A stretch of DNA of 8,785 bases from Pseudomonadota bacterium (GTDB lineage Bacteria > Pseudomonadota > Gammaproteobacteria > Acidiferrobacterales > Acidiferrobacteraceae): the NCBI GenBank assembly GCA_021797365.1, contig JAJZZU010000084.1:1-8785 (forward strand), given 5' to 3'. A program made the position numbers and the translations under genes. This document shows positions 1 through 6,280 of the stretch, piece after piece. Numbering within the stretch: position 1 is the stretch's first letter; every line of letters starts with the position of its first letter. Below the pieces are notes generated by a model. It saw nothing but the letters and a program-made list of their open reading frames with translations, ran no database searches and was not told the DNA's origin.

Positions 1-10
1 AACGACTCAT
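1..10 (-). CDS. Possible start of the next operon gene (threonine synthase?), cut by window edge
   Basis: An ATG on the minus strand at 10-8 lies 14 bases after the hom stop and opens a frame beginning Met-Ser-Arg before the window ends. Homoserine dehydrogenase is followed by threonine synthase (thrC) in many Gammaproteobacteria, and co-directional placement at short distance fits that. The 14-base gap carries only a weak purine-rich stretch as a ribosome binding site. Three residues cannot identify a protein, so thrC is inferred from gene order alone. Confidence 0.35.
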
Positions 11-24
11 GGGAATTCTTGCTC

Positions 25-1335
25 CTATGCGAATGATTCGACGCGCAGGCGCCGGATCTTGCCGGTGACCGCAGACAATGCCGCAATGCGCGCAATGGCC
101 TCGTCGATCTGGGCTTCGCGTACACCGTGAGTCAGGAGGATCACCGGCACGGTATGGGCGCCAGGCTCAGGGGGCTTTTGCAGGATCGCCTCGATGCTGA
201 TGCCAAGATCGGCCAGTATGCGCGTGATGTCGGCAAGCACACCGGGCCGATCCTCGGCCTCGCAACGCAAATAGCAGGCGGTGGTCACATCCGCCATGCC
301 CAATATCGGGCCATCCGACAACGCGTCGGGCTGAAAGGCAAGATGCGGTACGCGCAGCTCGGGATCGGTCGTGAGCGTGCGCACCACATCAATGATATCG
401 GCGACCACCGCCGATCCCGTCGGTTCGGCGCCGGCCCCCGGGCCGTAGAATAGAGTCGAGCCCACGGCATCGCCGGACACCAGGATGGCATTCATGACCC
501 CGTCGACGTTGGCGATGAGCCGCTTGTGAGGGATCAATACCGGATGAACGCGCAGCTCTATGCCGTCTGACACGCGCCGCGCGATCCCGATATGTTTGAC
601 GCGATACCCGAGCTCGGCGGCATAGGCGATGTCCGCGGATTCGAGATCGCGTATGCCTTCGATATGCACCTGCGCAAACGCAAGCGGTATACCAAAAGCG
701 ATGGCAGCGAGGATGGTAAGCTTATGCGCGGCATCGATTCCGTCGACATCGAAATGAGGATCAGCCTCCGCGTAACCGAGCTCCTGGGCCTGCGCCAGTG
801 CCGTGGCGAATTCGGTGCCATGTTCGCGCATCTCGGTCAGGATATAGTTGCAGGTCCCGTTGATGATGCCGGCGACCCCGCGGATACGGTTGCCGGCGAG
901 CCCCTCGCGGATCGCCTTTATGATCGGGATCCCACCGGCCACCGCTGCCTCAAAGGCCACCACCACACCCCGTGCGCGCGCGGCCGCGAAGATCTCGTTG
1001 CCGGCGGTGGCAATCAAGGCCTTGTTGGCGGTGACGACATGCTTACCCTTGGCAATGGCCGCCAGGATGTAGGAACGGGCCGGCTCGATGCCGCCCATGG
1101 TCTCGACCACGACCTCTATGGTCGGGTCGTCCAGGATCATGGCGGCATCCGTGGTGATGAGCCCCTCGGGCACCGCCTGCGCGCGGCGCTTGCCCGGGTC
1201 GCGCGTCAGGATCTTCACGATCTCTATGCCGCGCCCAGCACGGCGCGCGATCTCATGGGCGTTGCGCGTCAATACCGCGACCGTGCCGCCGCCCACGACC
1301 CCGAACCCCAAAAGGCCGACACGGACCGCCTTCAC
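25..1335 (-). CDS. hom: Homoserine dehydrogenase
   Basis: Reduces L-aspartate-4-semialdehyde to L-homoserine with NAD(P)H, the branch point toward threonine, isoleucine and methionine, in the cytoplasm. The 436-residue protein has the full domain order. An N-terminal Rossmann fold carries GFGVVG at 10-15, and TANKALIA lies at 103-109. The family signature LGYAEADP...[10 protein letters not shown] spans 186-205, with the conserved Asp201 and Lys205 expected at the active site. A C-terminal ACT domain starts near 355 ([10 protein letters not shown] at 361-370), the usual place for threonine feedback control. The GTG start at 1335 overlaps the alaC TGA (GTGA), and AAGGAA sits five bases upstream, so translation is probably coupled to alaC. 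Length and motifs are normal and I see no damage. The monofunctional form without a fused aspartokinase is typical outside the enterics. Confidence 0.97.
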   Translation of the reverse strand: MKAVRVGLLGFGVVGGGTVAVLTRNAHEIARRAGRGIEIVKILTRDPGKRRAQAVPEGLITTDAAMILDDPTIEVVVETMGGIEPARSYILAAIAKGKHVVTANKALIATAGNEIFAAARARGVVVAFEAAVAGGIPIIKAIREGLAGNRIRGVAGIINGTCNYILTEMREHGTEFATALAQAQELGYAEADPHFDVDGIDAAHKLTILAAIAFGIPLAFAQVHIEGIRDLESADIAYAAELGYRVKHIGIARRVSDGIELRVHPVLIPHKRLIANVDGVMNAILVSGDAVGSTLFYGPGAGAEPTGSAVVADIIDVVRTLTTDPELRVPHLAFQPDALSDGPILGMADVTTACYLRCEAEDRPGVLADITRILADLGISIEAILQKPPEPGAHTVPVILLTHGVREAQIDEAIARIAALSAVTGKIRRLRVESFA

Positions 1336-1346
1336 AACGCTTCCTT
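1332..1346 (-). promoter_or_regulatory. hom ribosome binding site and GTGA start/stop overlap
   Basis: On the minus strand AAGGAA (1341-1346) is followed by five bases and GTG (1335-1333). The TGA stop of alaC occupies 1334-1332. The 4-base overlap GTGA plus a good Shine-Dalgarno inside the alaC coding end indicates translational coupling and decides the hom start. Confidence 0.8.
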
Positions 1347-2531
1347 CGCCGGCATGCCGGCACGCCGCAAAAGGTCGCGGATGCTGCGCACCGCCTGACG
1401 CGTGCGATGCTCGTTCTCAATGAGACCGAAGCGCACATAATCGTCGCCATATTCGCCAAAGCCAATACCGGGCGACACCGCCACCTTGGCCTCGAGCAGG
1501 AGCTTTTTCGCGAACTCCAGCGACTTCATCTCCCGGAACGGCTCAGGGATCCTGGCCCATACGAACATCGTCGCCTTGGGTACGTCCACCTCCCAGCCGG
1601 CGGCCTTCAGGCCGTCGCACAGGACATCGCGACGGCTCTGGTACCGGTCGCGGATCTCGCCTACACACTCCTGTGGCCCCTCGAGCGCGAGAATCGCGGC
1701 GATCTGGATGGGCGTGAACATGCCGTAATCGAGATACGACTTCATACGCGCCAGCGCCGCCACCAGCTCGCGGTTACCGCACATGAAGCCCACCCGCCAT
1801 CCCGGCATGTCATAGCTCTTTGACAGCGTGAAGAACTCGACGGCGACCTCCATGGCCCCAGGTACCTGCAGGATCGATGGGGCCTTGTAGCCGTCGAACA
1901 CGATATCGGCATAGGCAAGATCGTGGATCACGTATATGCCATGATCCCGCGCCACTGCGATCACTTTCTCGAAGAAGTCGAGATCGACGCATTGCGCGGT
2001 GGGGTTGCTGGGAAAGTTCAAGACCAGCATCTTGGGCTTGGGCCAGCAGTTGCGGATCGCGCTTTCGAGCTCGGCGAAGAAATCGCCGCCGGGCACGAGC
2101 GGCACGTGCCGGATGTCGGCACCGGCGATCACAAAGCCATAGGGATGGATCGGGTAGCTCGGGTTAGGCACCAGGATCACATCCCCGGGCCCTGTGGTCG
2201 CGAGCGCGAGATGCGCCAGGCCCTCTTTTGAGCCGATGGTCACGATCGCCTCGCGATCCATGTCGAGCGTGACGCCATAACGGGTCTCGTACCAGTGGCA
2301 GATCGCGCGCCTCAAGCGCGGTATCCCCCGGGATACCGAATACCGGTGCGTATCACCCCGTTGCGCGGCCTCGCACAACTTGTCTACGATGTGCTGGGGC
2401 GTGGCGTGATCGGGATTGCCCATCCCGAAGTCGATGATGTCCTCGCCGCGCCGTCTGGCCTCGGCTTTCAGGTCGTTTACAATGTTGAAGACGTACGGCG
2501 GTAATCTCTTTATGCGGGGAAACTGATCCAT
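1332..2531 (-). CDS. alaC: PLP-dependent aminotransferase, AlaC type (alanine/pyruvate)
   Basis: Class I/II aminotransferase of the AlaC (YfdZ) group, which makes alanine from pyruvate and glutamate. The 399-residue protein starts [20 protein letters not shown], the characteristic opening of this group. The PLP-binding lysine is Lys238 in [15 protein letters not shown]. Asn176 (NFPSNPT), Asp204 and Tyr207 (IHDLAYAD) are the expected cofactor contacts, and Arg367 (DYVRFGL) is the expected substrate carboxylate arginine. The ATG at 2531 has AGGTGGAG just upstream. The open frame continues to 2942, but that extension crosses the promoter and an opposite-strand gene and has no family sequence, so I reject it. 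It leads the operon with hom. The biochemical link may be supply of amino groups around the pyruvate/2-oxobutyrate node, but exact substrate preference cannot be read from sequence. Confidence 0.93.
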   Translation of the reverse strand: MDQFPRIKRLPPYVFNIVNDLKAEARRRGEDIIDFGMGNPDHATPQHIVDKLCEAAQRGDTHRYSVSRGIPRLRRAICHWYETRYGVTLDMDREAIVTIGSKEGLAHLALATTGPGDVILVPNPSYPIHPYGFVIAGADIRHVPLVPGGDFFAELESAIRNCWPKPKMLVLNFPSNPTAQCVDLDFFEKVIAVARDHGIYVIHDLAYADIVFDGYKAPSILQVPGAMEVAVEFFTLSKSYDMPGWRVGFMCGNRELVAALARMKSYLDYGMFTPIQIAAILALEGPQECVGEIRDRYQSRRDVLCDGLKAAGWEVDVPKATMFVWARIPEPFREMKSLEFAKKLLLEAKVAVSPGIGFGEYGDDYVRFGLIENEHRTRQAVRSIRDLLRRAGMPAKEAL

Positions 2532-2547
2532 ACTCCACCTGGGGTGC

Positions 2548-2574
2548 CCGGACGGGCCGGCGGCGCGTCCGGCC
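2548..2574 (-). other. Alternative hairpins in the alaC leader
   Basis: Two inverted repeats share sequence in the 5' untranslated region of alaC. CCGGACG at 2548-2554 pairs with CGTCCGG at 2566-2572 (7 bp, 11-base loop). GGCCGG at 2555-2560 pairs with CCGGCC at 2569-2574 (6 bp, 8-base loop). They compete for 2569-2572, so only one can form at a time. The structure ends eight bases before the alaC Shine-Dalgarno region. Whether it regulates anything is unknown, and such repeats also arise by chance in GC-rich DNA. Confidence 0.4.
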
Positions 2575-2627
2575 GGTCCAGATGCCGTGAGAAGAGCGGC
2601 GCGCCAACCACGGCCGTTTGAACCGCG

Positions 2628-2656
2628 AACATACGGGCGAACCGCCGCCCTGTCAA
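2628..2656 (-). promoter_or_regulatory. Sigma70 promoter for alaC-hom
   Basis: On the minus strand there is a perfect -35 box TTGACA (2656-2651), a 17-base spacer and a -10 box TATGTT (2633-2628, four of six consensus bases). Transcription would start near 2620, giving a leader of about 90 bases before the alaC ATG. The spacer holds a short inverted repeat GGGCG/CGCCC (2650-2646 and 2639-2635), which could be an operator or chance. The -35 box lies only 19 bases upstream of the GTG of the divergent Mth938-like gene. Confidence 0.75.
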
Positions 2657-2664
2657 TGTCGATC

Positions 2665-2670
2665 GGAGGA
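2665..2670 (+). promoter_or_regulatory. Ribosome binding site of the Mth938-like gene
   Basis: GGAGGA is five bases upstream of the GTG at 2676. This strong Shine-Dalgarno fixes the GTG as the start. Confidence 0.8.
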
Positions 2671-2675
2671 CTTTC

Positions 2676-3086
2676 GTGAAGATTCACCTGGATACCGGCG
2701 ACGGGCGGCGTCTCATTCGGGGTTACGACCCGGGCCGACTGCGCATCGACGACCTCGTCTACGAACACAGCGTCATTCTCATGCCAGACGAGGTGGTCCC
2801 GGATTGGCGTCCCCGGCATTTCGGGGAGCTCAATGCCGCGAGTCTCGCGGAACTCGCTGCAGGCGCTCCCGAGATCATCCTGCTCGGCACCGGCGGCGTG
2901 CTGCGTTTCCCGCCTCCGGCATGGCTCGCCCCGTTTATGCAAGCCCGGATCGGTGTCGAATGCATGGACACCGCCGCCGCCTGCCGGACCTACAATCTCC
3001 TCATGAGCGAGGGGCGCCGGGTGGCTGCCGGCCTGCTGCTCGCAGACCCCCCGCCCAAACCGGCGCTATCGCCAGGACCGCGATGA
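2676..3086 (+). CDS. Mth938-like domain protein (DUF498/DUF598)
   Basis: A 136-residue protein of the Mth938-like fold family, which also includes mitochondrial NDUFAF3 (a complex I assembly factor). No reaction is established for the bacterial members. Recognisable family features are a central PEIILLGTG strand-turn (65-73), RFPP (77-80), and the C-terminal [30 protein letters not shown] (93-122). There is no signal peptide or membrane segment, so it is likely cytosolic. The last 14 residues are proline-rich and probably disordered. The GTG start is supported by GGAGGA. It is the only plus-strand gene here: divergent from alaC across 144 bases and convergent with rpoS with four bases between the stop codons. 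I found no clear promoter for it. A role in respiratory complex assembly would be extrapolation from the eukaryotic relative. Confidence 0.88.
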   Translation: MKIHLDTGDGRRLIRGYDPGRLRIDDLVYEHSVILMPDEVVPDWRPRHFGELNAASLAELAAGAPEIILLGTGGVLRFPPPAWLAPFMQARIGVECMDTAAACRTYNLLMSEGRRVAAGLLLADPPPKPALSPGPR

Positions 3087-3091
3087 GCGCC
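3062..3091. other. Hairpin shared by the convergent 3' ends of rpoS and the Mth938-like gene
   Basis: GGCGCT-ATCGC (3062-3072) pairs with GCGAT-(G)-AGCGCC (3080-3091): 11 base pairs with a single bulged base at 3085 and a 7-base loop. It contains the stop codon of the plus-strand gene (3084-3086) and touches the final base of the rpoS stop (3091). In the rpoS mRNA it begins immediately after the stop. Neither strand has a U-tract after the stem; a run of six A (plus) lies on the wrong side. It is therefore not a classical intrinsic terminator, but may define or protect 3' ends. Confidence 0.5.
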
Positions 3092-4074
3092 TAAAAAAGC
3101 GCGTCCATCGAGTAACCGCCCCGTTCGAGCATGCCGCGCAGGCGCCGCAAGGCCTCCACCTGGATCTGGCGGACGCGTTCGCGCGTCACGCCGATATCCG
3201 CGCCCACCTGCTCCAAGGTCGAGACATCGCGACCGTTCAGGCCGAAGCGCCGCTCCACCACCTCGCGCTGCTTCTCGTTCAACTCCGAGAGCCAGGCCGC
3301 GATCTGACCATGGAGGTCCTCGTCTTGCAGGATCTTCTCCGGGTTCGCGGTCTTGTCATCGGCGATGGCATCGAGCAGTGAGCGGTCGGGGTCGATGTCG
3401 AGGGGCGCGTCGACCGAGGCGATGCGCTCGTTCAAACCCATCATGGCGCGGACATCGGCGATCGGCTTGTCGAGCAGGAGCGCCACTTCCTCAGGCGTGG
3501 GTTCGTGGTCGAGCTTCTGGGCCAGATGGCGGGCGGCCCGCATGTAGATGTTGATCTCCTTCAGGATATGGACCGGCAGGCGTATCGTGCGCGTCTGGTT
3601 CATGATCCCGCGCTCGATCGTTTGCCGAATCCACCATGTGGCATAGGTCGAAAATCGGAAGCCGCGCTCGGGATCGAATTTCTCGACGGCGCGTATGAGC
3701 CCAAGATTGCCTTCCTCGATCAGGTCGAGCAGGGCCAGCCCGCGATTCATGTAGCGGCGCGCGATCTTCACCACGAGCCGCAGGTTGCATTCGATCATGT
3801 GATGGCGCGCCGACGTGTCGCCTTGCAAGGCCTTGCGCGCGTAATAGACCTCTTCCTCGGCCGTGAGCAACGGCGAAAACCCGATCTCGCGCAGGTAGAG
3901 CTGTGTGGCATCGGCCTGCGGACCGGCCGTGTCCTCGCTTTCACGCTCCGGGGCGCCCTCGGCCATCGCCGCCCCGTCACCGGCCCCCTCCAAGGCCTCC
4001 TCTGTGTCCGTCCCCTCAAGAGCTTCCGGCTCCGGTGCCTCTACTGTATTCTCGTCCAGTTCCGATTCGACCAT
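3091..4074 (-). CDS. rpoS: RNA polymerase sigma factor RpoS (sigma38)
   Basis: Directs RNA polymerase to stationary-phase and general stress promoters. From the ATG at 4074 it has 327 residues, close to the E. coli protein. An acidic low-complexity N-terminus (about 1-50, with two EALEG copies) precedes region 1.2 ([29 protein letters not shown], 55-83). Region 2 is nearly invariant ([60 protein letters not shown], 97-156). Region 4 ends in the helix-turn-helix [20 protein letters not shown] (286-305). Lys172 and Glu173 (HILKEINIY) match the E. coli Lys173/Glu174 patch bound by the adaptor RssB, so regulated proteolysis is plausible. A GTG 12 bases upstream (4086) is in frame, but the GAGG at 4086-4089 overlaps it and would serve the ATG. 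The gene follows nlpD by 24 bases, and a probable own promoter lies inside nlpD. Confidence 0.97.
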   Translation of the reverse strand: MVESELDENTVEAPEPEALEGTDTEEALEGAGDGAAMAEGAPERESEDTAGPQADATQLYLREIGFSPLLTAEEEVYYARKALQGDTSARHHMIECNLRLVVKIARRYMNRGLALLDLIEEGNLGLIRAVEKFDPERGFRFSTYATWWIRQTIERGIMNQTRTIRLPVHILKEINIYMRAARHLAQKLDHEPTPEEVALLLDKPIADVRAMMGLNERIASVDAPLDIDPDRSLLDAIADDKTANPEKILQDEDLHGQIAAWLSELNEKQREVVERRFGLNGRDVSTLEQVGADIGVTRERVRQIQVEALRRLRGMLERGGYSMDALF

Positions 4075-4084
4075 GAGCGGTTGC

Positions 4085-4090
4085 ACCTCT
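4085..4090 (-). promoter_or_regulatory. rpoS ribosome binding site
   Basis: AGAGGT on the minus strand lies 10 bases before the ATG at 4074 (11 counted from GAGG), a long but usable spacing. The in-frame GTG at 4086 would leave no space behind this Shine-Dalgarno, which is why the ATG is preferred. Confidence 0.5.
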
Positions 4091-4098
4091 TTTTCTCG

Positions 4099-4863
4099 CT
4101 AGTGGTGTCTTACGGGCAGATAGCGCAGGGGGTTCACCGGAATTCCGCGCCGGCGGATCTCGAACTCGAGCTCCACACGGTTGGTACCGCTGTCCCCCAT
4201 AATGGCGATCACCTCGCCTTGCCGCACCATCGCCCCCTCCTCGACCTTAATGCGCGCGTTATGCGCATACGCACTTAGGTACTCATTATTTTCTTTAATG
4301 ATAATAAGCTTACCGTAACCAGGAAGTCTACTGCCGCGATAGACGACTCGCCCGGCGGCAGCGGCGCGTACCGGCTCCCCAGGGCGCCCGAGGATATCGA
4401 TGCCGCGATTGCCCGGGCGACCGCTCAATGGGCCGCGCCCGAAGGTCTCTTTGACAACCCCGCGCGCCGGCCAAATCCAGCGCACCGCAGACACACGCAT
4501 CCGCGGTTGCGCCGGCCGGCTTGGCACGCGCTGCGCGAGCGGCATCGAAAGAGGCCTTGAAGGGGGCCTGACAGGCCTTCCTGCAGGCGGCGGTGCGACC
4601 CTGGCACGCCGCGGCGCGCTTAACCTCAATCGTTCCCCGACTTCTATGCGGTAGGGTGCCGGGATATGGTTCCAGCGGGCCAGGGTCCGGTAGTCGTGGC
4701 CGGTCTCGAAGGCGATACTATAGAGGGTGTCCCCCGGCAGGACCCGGTAATAGCCGCGACCCCCGGCCAGTGCCATGCCGTCGTTATGGATAGGCGCGGG
4801 GATGCGGGCCACGCACCCGGCGAGCAGCGCAAGCATGCACCCAACGAGCAGGGCGCGGCGCAT
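4099..4863 (-). CDS. nlpD: NlpD-type lipoprotein, LysM plus degenerate LytM (M23) domain
   Basis: Outer-membrane lipoprotein that, in E. coli, activates the periplasmic amidase AmiC for daughter-cell separation. The 254-residue precursor has a signal peptide with lipobox LAGC and lipidated Cys17. A LysM domain (YYRVLPGDTLYSIAFETGHDYRTLARWN, 38-65, ending near 81) binds peptidoglycan. A Pro/Arg-rich linker spans about 82-125 and a LytM domain about 129-250. The zinc motif HxxxD reads NRGID (152-156) and HxH reads ELE (231-233), so three metal-ligand histidines are missing. His201 (YAHN) remains. It should not cleave peptidoglycan, which suits an activator. The C-terminus VNPLRYLP (243-250) matches E. 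coli NlpD. The ATG at 4863 follows the pcm TAA by two bases (TAAGGATG), so it is probably coupled. The codons for 185-197 are unusually AT-rich and hold the candidate rpoS promoter. Confidence 0.93.
   Translation of the reverse strand: MRRALLVGCMLALLAGCVARIPAPIHNDGMALAGGRGYYRVLPGDTLYSIAFETGHDYRTLARWNHIPAPYRIEVGERLRLSAPRRARVAPPPAGRPVRPPSRPLSMPLAQRVPSRPAQPRMRVSAVRWIWPARGVVKETFGRGPLSGRPGNRGIDILGRPGEPVRAAAAGRVVYRGSRLPGYGKLIIIKENNEYLSAYAHNARIKVEEGAMVRQGEVIAIMGDSGTNRVELEFEIRRRGIPVNPLRYLPVRHH
4301..4330 (-). promoter_or_regulatory. Candidate rpoS promoter inside nlpD
   Basis: On the minus strand TAGACT (4330-4325, four of six -35 bases), an 18-base spacer and TATTAT (4306-4301, five of six -10 bases) lie in the only clearly AT-rich patch of the region. 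Transcription would start near 4294 and give an rpoS leader of about 220 bases. In E. coli and Pseudomonas the main rpoS promoter is also inside nlpD. I saw no complementary segment that obviously hides the rpoS ribosome binding site. Confidence 0.5.
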
Positions 4864-4865
4864 CC

Positions 4866-5528
4866 TTACACGATTCCGCCAGGGAGCAGTGGCACGAAAT
4901 TGACCGCTTCGAGGCGCTCAAAGGACACGGCCGTGCCGCGCCGGCGATACAATAAGAGTTCCTGCCCGTCCCCACCCACCGGTACCACAAGACGCCCACC
5001 CTCCTTTAGCTGACTAAAGAGCGTGGTCGGGACCGTACGCGCCGCAGCGGTCACGATGATGGCATCGAACGGCGCCTCTTCCGGCCAGCCCTCGCAACCG
5101 TCGGCGTGACGGACGCTGATATTGGCGAGCCGCAGCATCTGGAAGCGCTGACGCGCGGCGCGCACCAGGCCCGCAATGCGCTCCACCGTATAGAGATGAC
5201 CGGCAAGCCGCGCCAGCACCGCGGCCTGGTATCCGGAACCGGTCCCGATCTCCAACACCCTCTCGAGCGGTCCTGAGGCGCGCAGTGCCGCGGTCATGCG
5301 CGCCACGATGTAGGGCTGGGAAATGGTCTGACCGTGCCCTATCGGCAGGGCCGTATCCTCATAGGCGCGGCTTGCCAAGGCCTCGTCGACAAAGAGGTGC
5401 CTGGGGATCGCCGACAGCGCCGCAAGGGTCTGCTCATCGCGTATGCCCTGTTCGCGCAGCCGCCCTATGAGGCGCTCGCGGGTACGCGCCGAGGTCATGC
5501 CGGCGCCGGCGCGCGATTCCGCGCTCAC
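4866..5528 (-). CDS. pcm: Protein-L-isoaspartate O-methyltransferase
   Basis: Transfers a methyl group from S-adenosylmethionine to L-isoaspartyl residues in aged proteins, starting their repair to aspartate in the cytoplasm. With the GTG at 5528 it has 220 residues. Motifs in order are FVDEAL (46-51), the family segment [18 protein letters not shown] (61-78), the SAM-binding motif [11 protein letters not shown] (91-101), the acidic TVERI (114-118) that follows the next strand, [10 protein letters not shown] (154-163) and the C-terminal [10 protein letters not shown] (209-218). The GTG at 5528 is chosen because it forms GTGA with the surE stop and has GGGAG five bases upstream. An ATG at 5498 (210 residues, nearer the E. 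coli length) has no Shine-Dalgarno, and a GTG at 5543 is also possible. It sits in the conserved surE-pcm-nlpD-rpoS order, often linked to stationary-phase survival. Confidence 0.96.
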   Translation of the reverse strand: MSAESRAGAGMTSARTRERLIGRLREQGIRDEQTLAALSAIPRHLFVDEALASRAYEDTALPIGHGQTISQPYIVARMTAALRASGPLERVLEIGTGSGYQAAVLARLAGHLYTVERIAGLVRAARQRFQMLRLANISVRHADGCEGWPEEAPFDAIIVTAAARTVPTTLFSQLKEGGRLVVPVGGDGQELLLYRRRGTAVSFERLEAVNFVPLLPGGIV

Positions 5529-6277
5529 AATGTCTCCCGGCACCAGGCCTTCAGGGCCTCAAGGGTGTTGTGGCGGGTGAGATCGGCATGCAGGGGCGTG
5601 ATCGAGACATAGCCCGCGGCGATGGCATGAAAATCGGTGCCCGGGCCGGCGTCATCGGCGCTGCCCGGCGGCCCCACCCAATAGATCGGGCGCCCCCGCG
5701 GATCATGCGCGGCAATCACCGGCTCTGCCTTATGGCGATGCCCGAGACGGGTCGCCTCGAAGCCGCGCAGATCGCCATAGGCGACATCGGGCACGTTTAC
5801 GTTCAGGACCGTGTCTGCGGGCAAGGTCTCGGGCGTCAATGACGCAAGCAGGCGTTCGATGACCGCCGCCGCGGTCGGGAAATGCACGGGATTGGGCGAG
5901 GCCAGCGACACGGCAACGGACGGCAAGCCGAGAAACCGCCCCTCCATGGCCGCCGCCACCGTTCCGGAATACAAGACGTCATCGCCGAGATTGCCACCGT
6001 GATTGATGCCGGCGATGACGATATCAGGCTCGTGCTCAAGGAGCCCTGTGATAGCGACATGCACGCAGTCGGTGGGCGTGCCATCGACAAAGAAAAACCC
6101 GTTGGCGGCGCGCGCCACGCGCAACGGCCGCAACAGGGTGAGCGAATTGCTCGCCCCGCTGCGGTCACGATCCGGTGCCACCACGGTGACCTCGGCGGTG
6201 CGTGCGAGATGCACAGCGAGGCATCCGAGGCCGGCGGCCATATATCCGTCATCGTTGCTGATCAATATCCGCTTCAC
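5525..6277 (-). CDS. surE: 5'/3'-nucleotidase SurE
   Basis: Metal-dependent phosphatase that removes 5'- and 3'-phosphates from nucleoside monophosphates and, in E. coli, degrades short polyphosphate. The 250-residue protein aligns with E. coli SurE throughout. Metal ligands are visible: Asp9 and Asp10 in ISNDDG, Ser40 in [13 protein letters not shown], and Asn92 in [12 protein letters not shown]. Further signatures are GTPTDCV (66-72), [12 protein letters not shown] (103-114), NVNVPD (159-164) and [20 protein letters not shown] (211-230). The GTG start at 6277 is fixed by the conserved [11 protein letters not shown]-terminus. It comes three bases after the sppA stop and has no clear Shine-Dalgarno, so it probably depends on reinitiation. 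Its TGA overlaps the pcm GTG. No anomalies were seen. Confidence 0.97.
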   Translation of the reverse strand: MKRILISNDDGYMAAGLGCLAVHLARTAEVTVVAPDRDRSGASNSLTLLRPLRVARAANGFFFVDGTPTDCVHVAITGLLEHEPDIVIAGINHGGNLGDDVLYSGTVAAAMEGRFLGLPSVAVSLASPNPVHFPTAAAVIERLLASLTPETLPADTVLNVNVPDVAYGDLRGFEATRLGHRHKAEPVIAAHDPRGRPIYWVGPPGSADDAGPGTDFHAIAAGYVSITPLHADLTRHNTLEALKAWCRETL

Positions 6278-6280
6278 GGC

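Noticed and set aside
592..1398. 268-codon plus-strand open frame opposite hom
   Set aside because: Lies antisense to a fully conserved homoserine dehydrogenase; Arg/Gly/Asp-rich with no domain. It is a by-product of GC-rich codon bias.
2532..2942. N-terminal extension of the alaC frame to 2942
   Set aside because: The extra 137 codons cross the alaC promoter and run antisense through the Mth938-like gene. They show no aminotransferase sequence, while [20 protein letters not shown] at 2531 is the family N-terminus with a ribosome binding site.
3062..3102. Bidirectional intrinsic terminator between rpoS and the Mth938-like gene
   Set aside because: The stem is good, but neither strand has a U-run after it; the A/T run lies on the opposite side from where termination needs it.
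3505..4278. 257-codon plus-strand open frame opposite rpoS and nlpD
   Set aside because: Antisense to two certain genes and no recognisable motif. The composition is what the reverse strand of GC-rich code gives.
5499..5543. pcm start at GTG 5543 or ATG 5498
   Set aside because: ATG 5498 is preceded by a GCCGGC-rich stretch without a Shine-Dalgarno, and GTG 5543 gives a longer overlap. GTG 5528 has GGGAG at the right spacing and forms the GTGA overlap with surE. The alternatives are not fully excluded.
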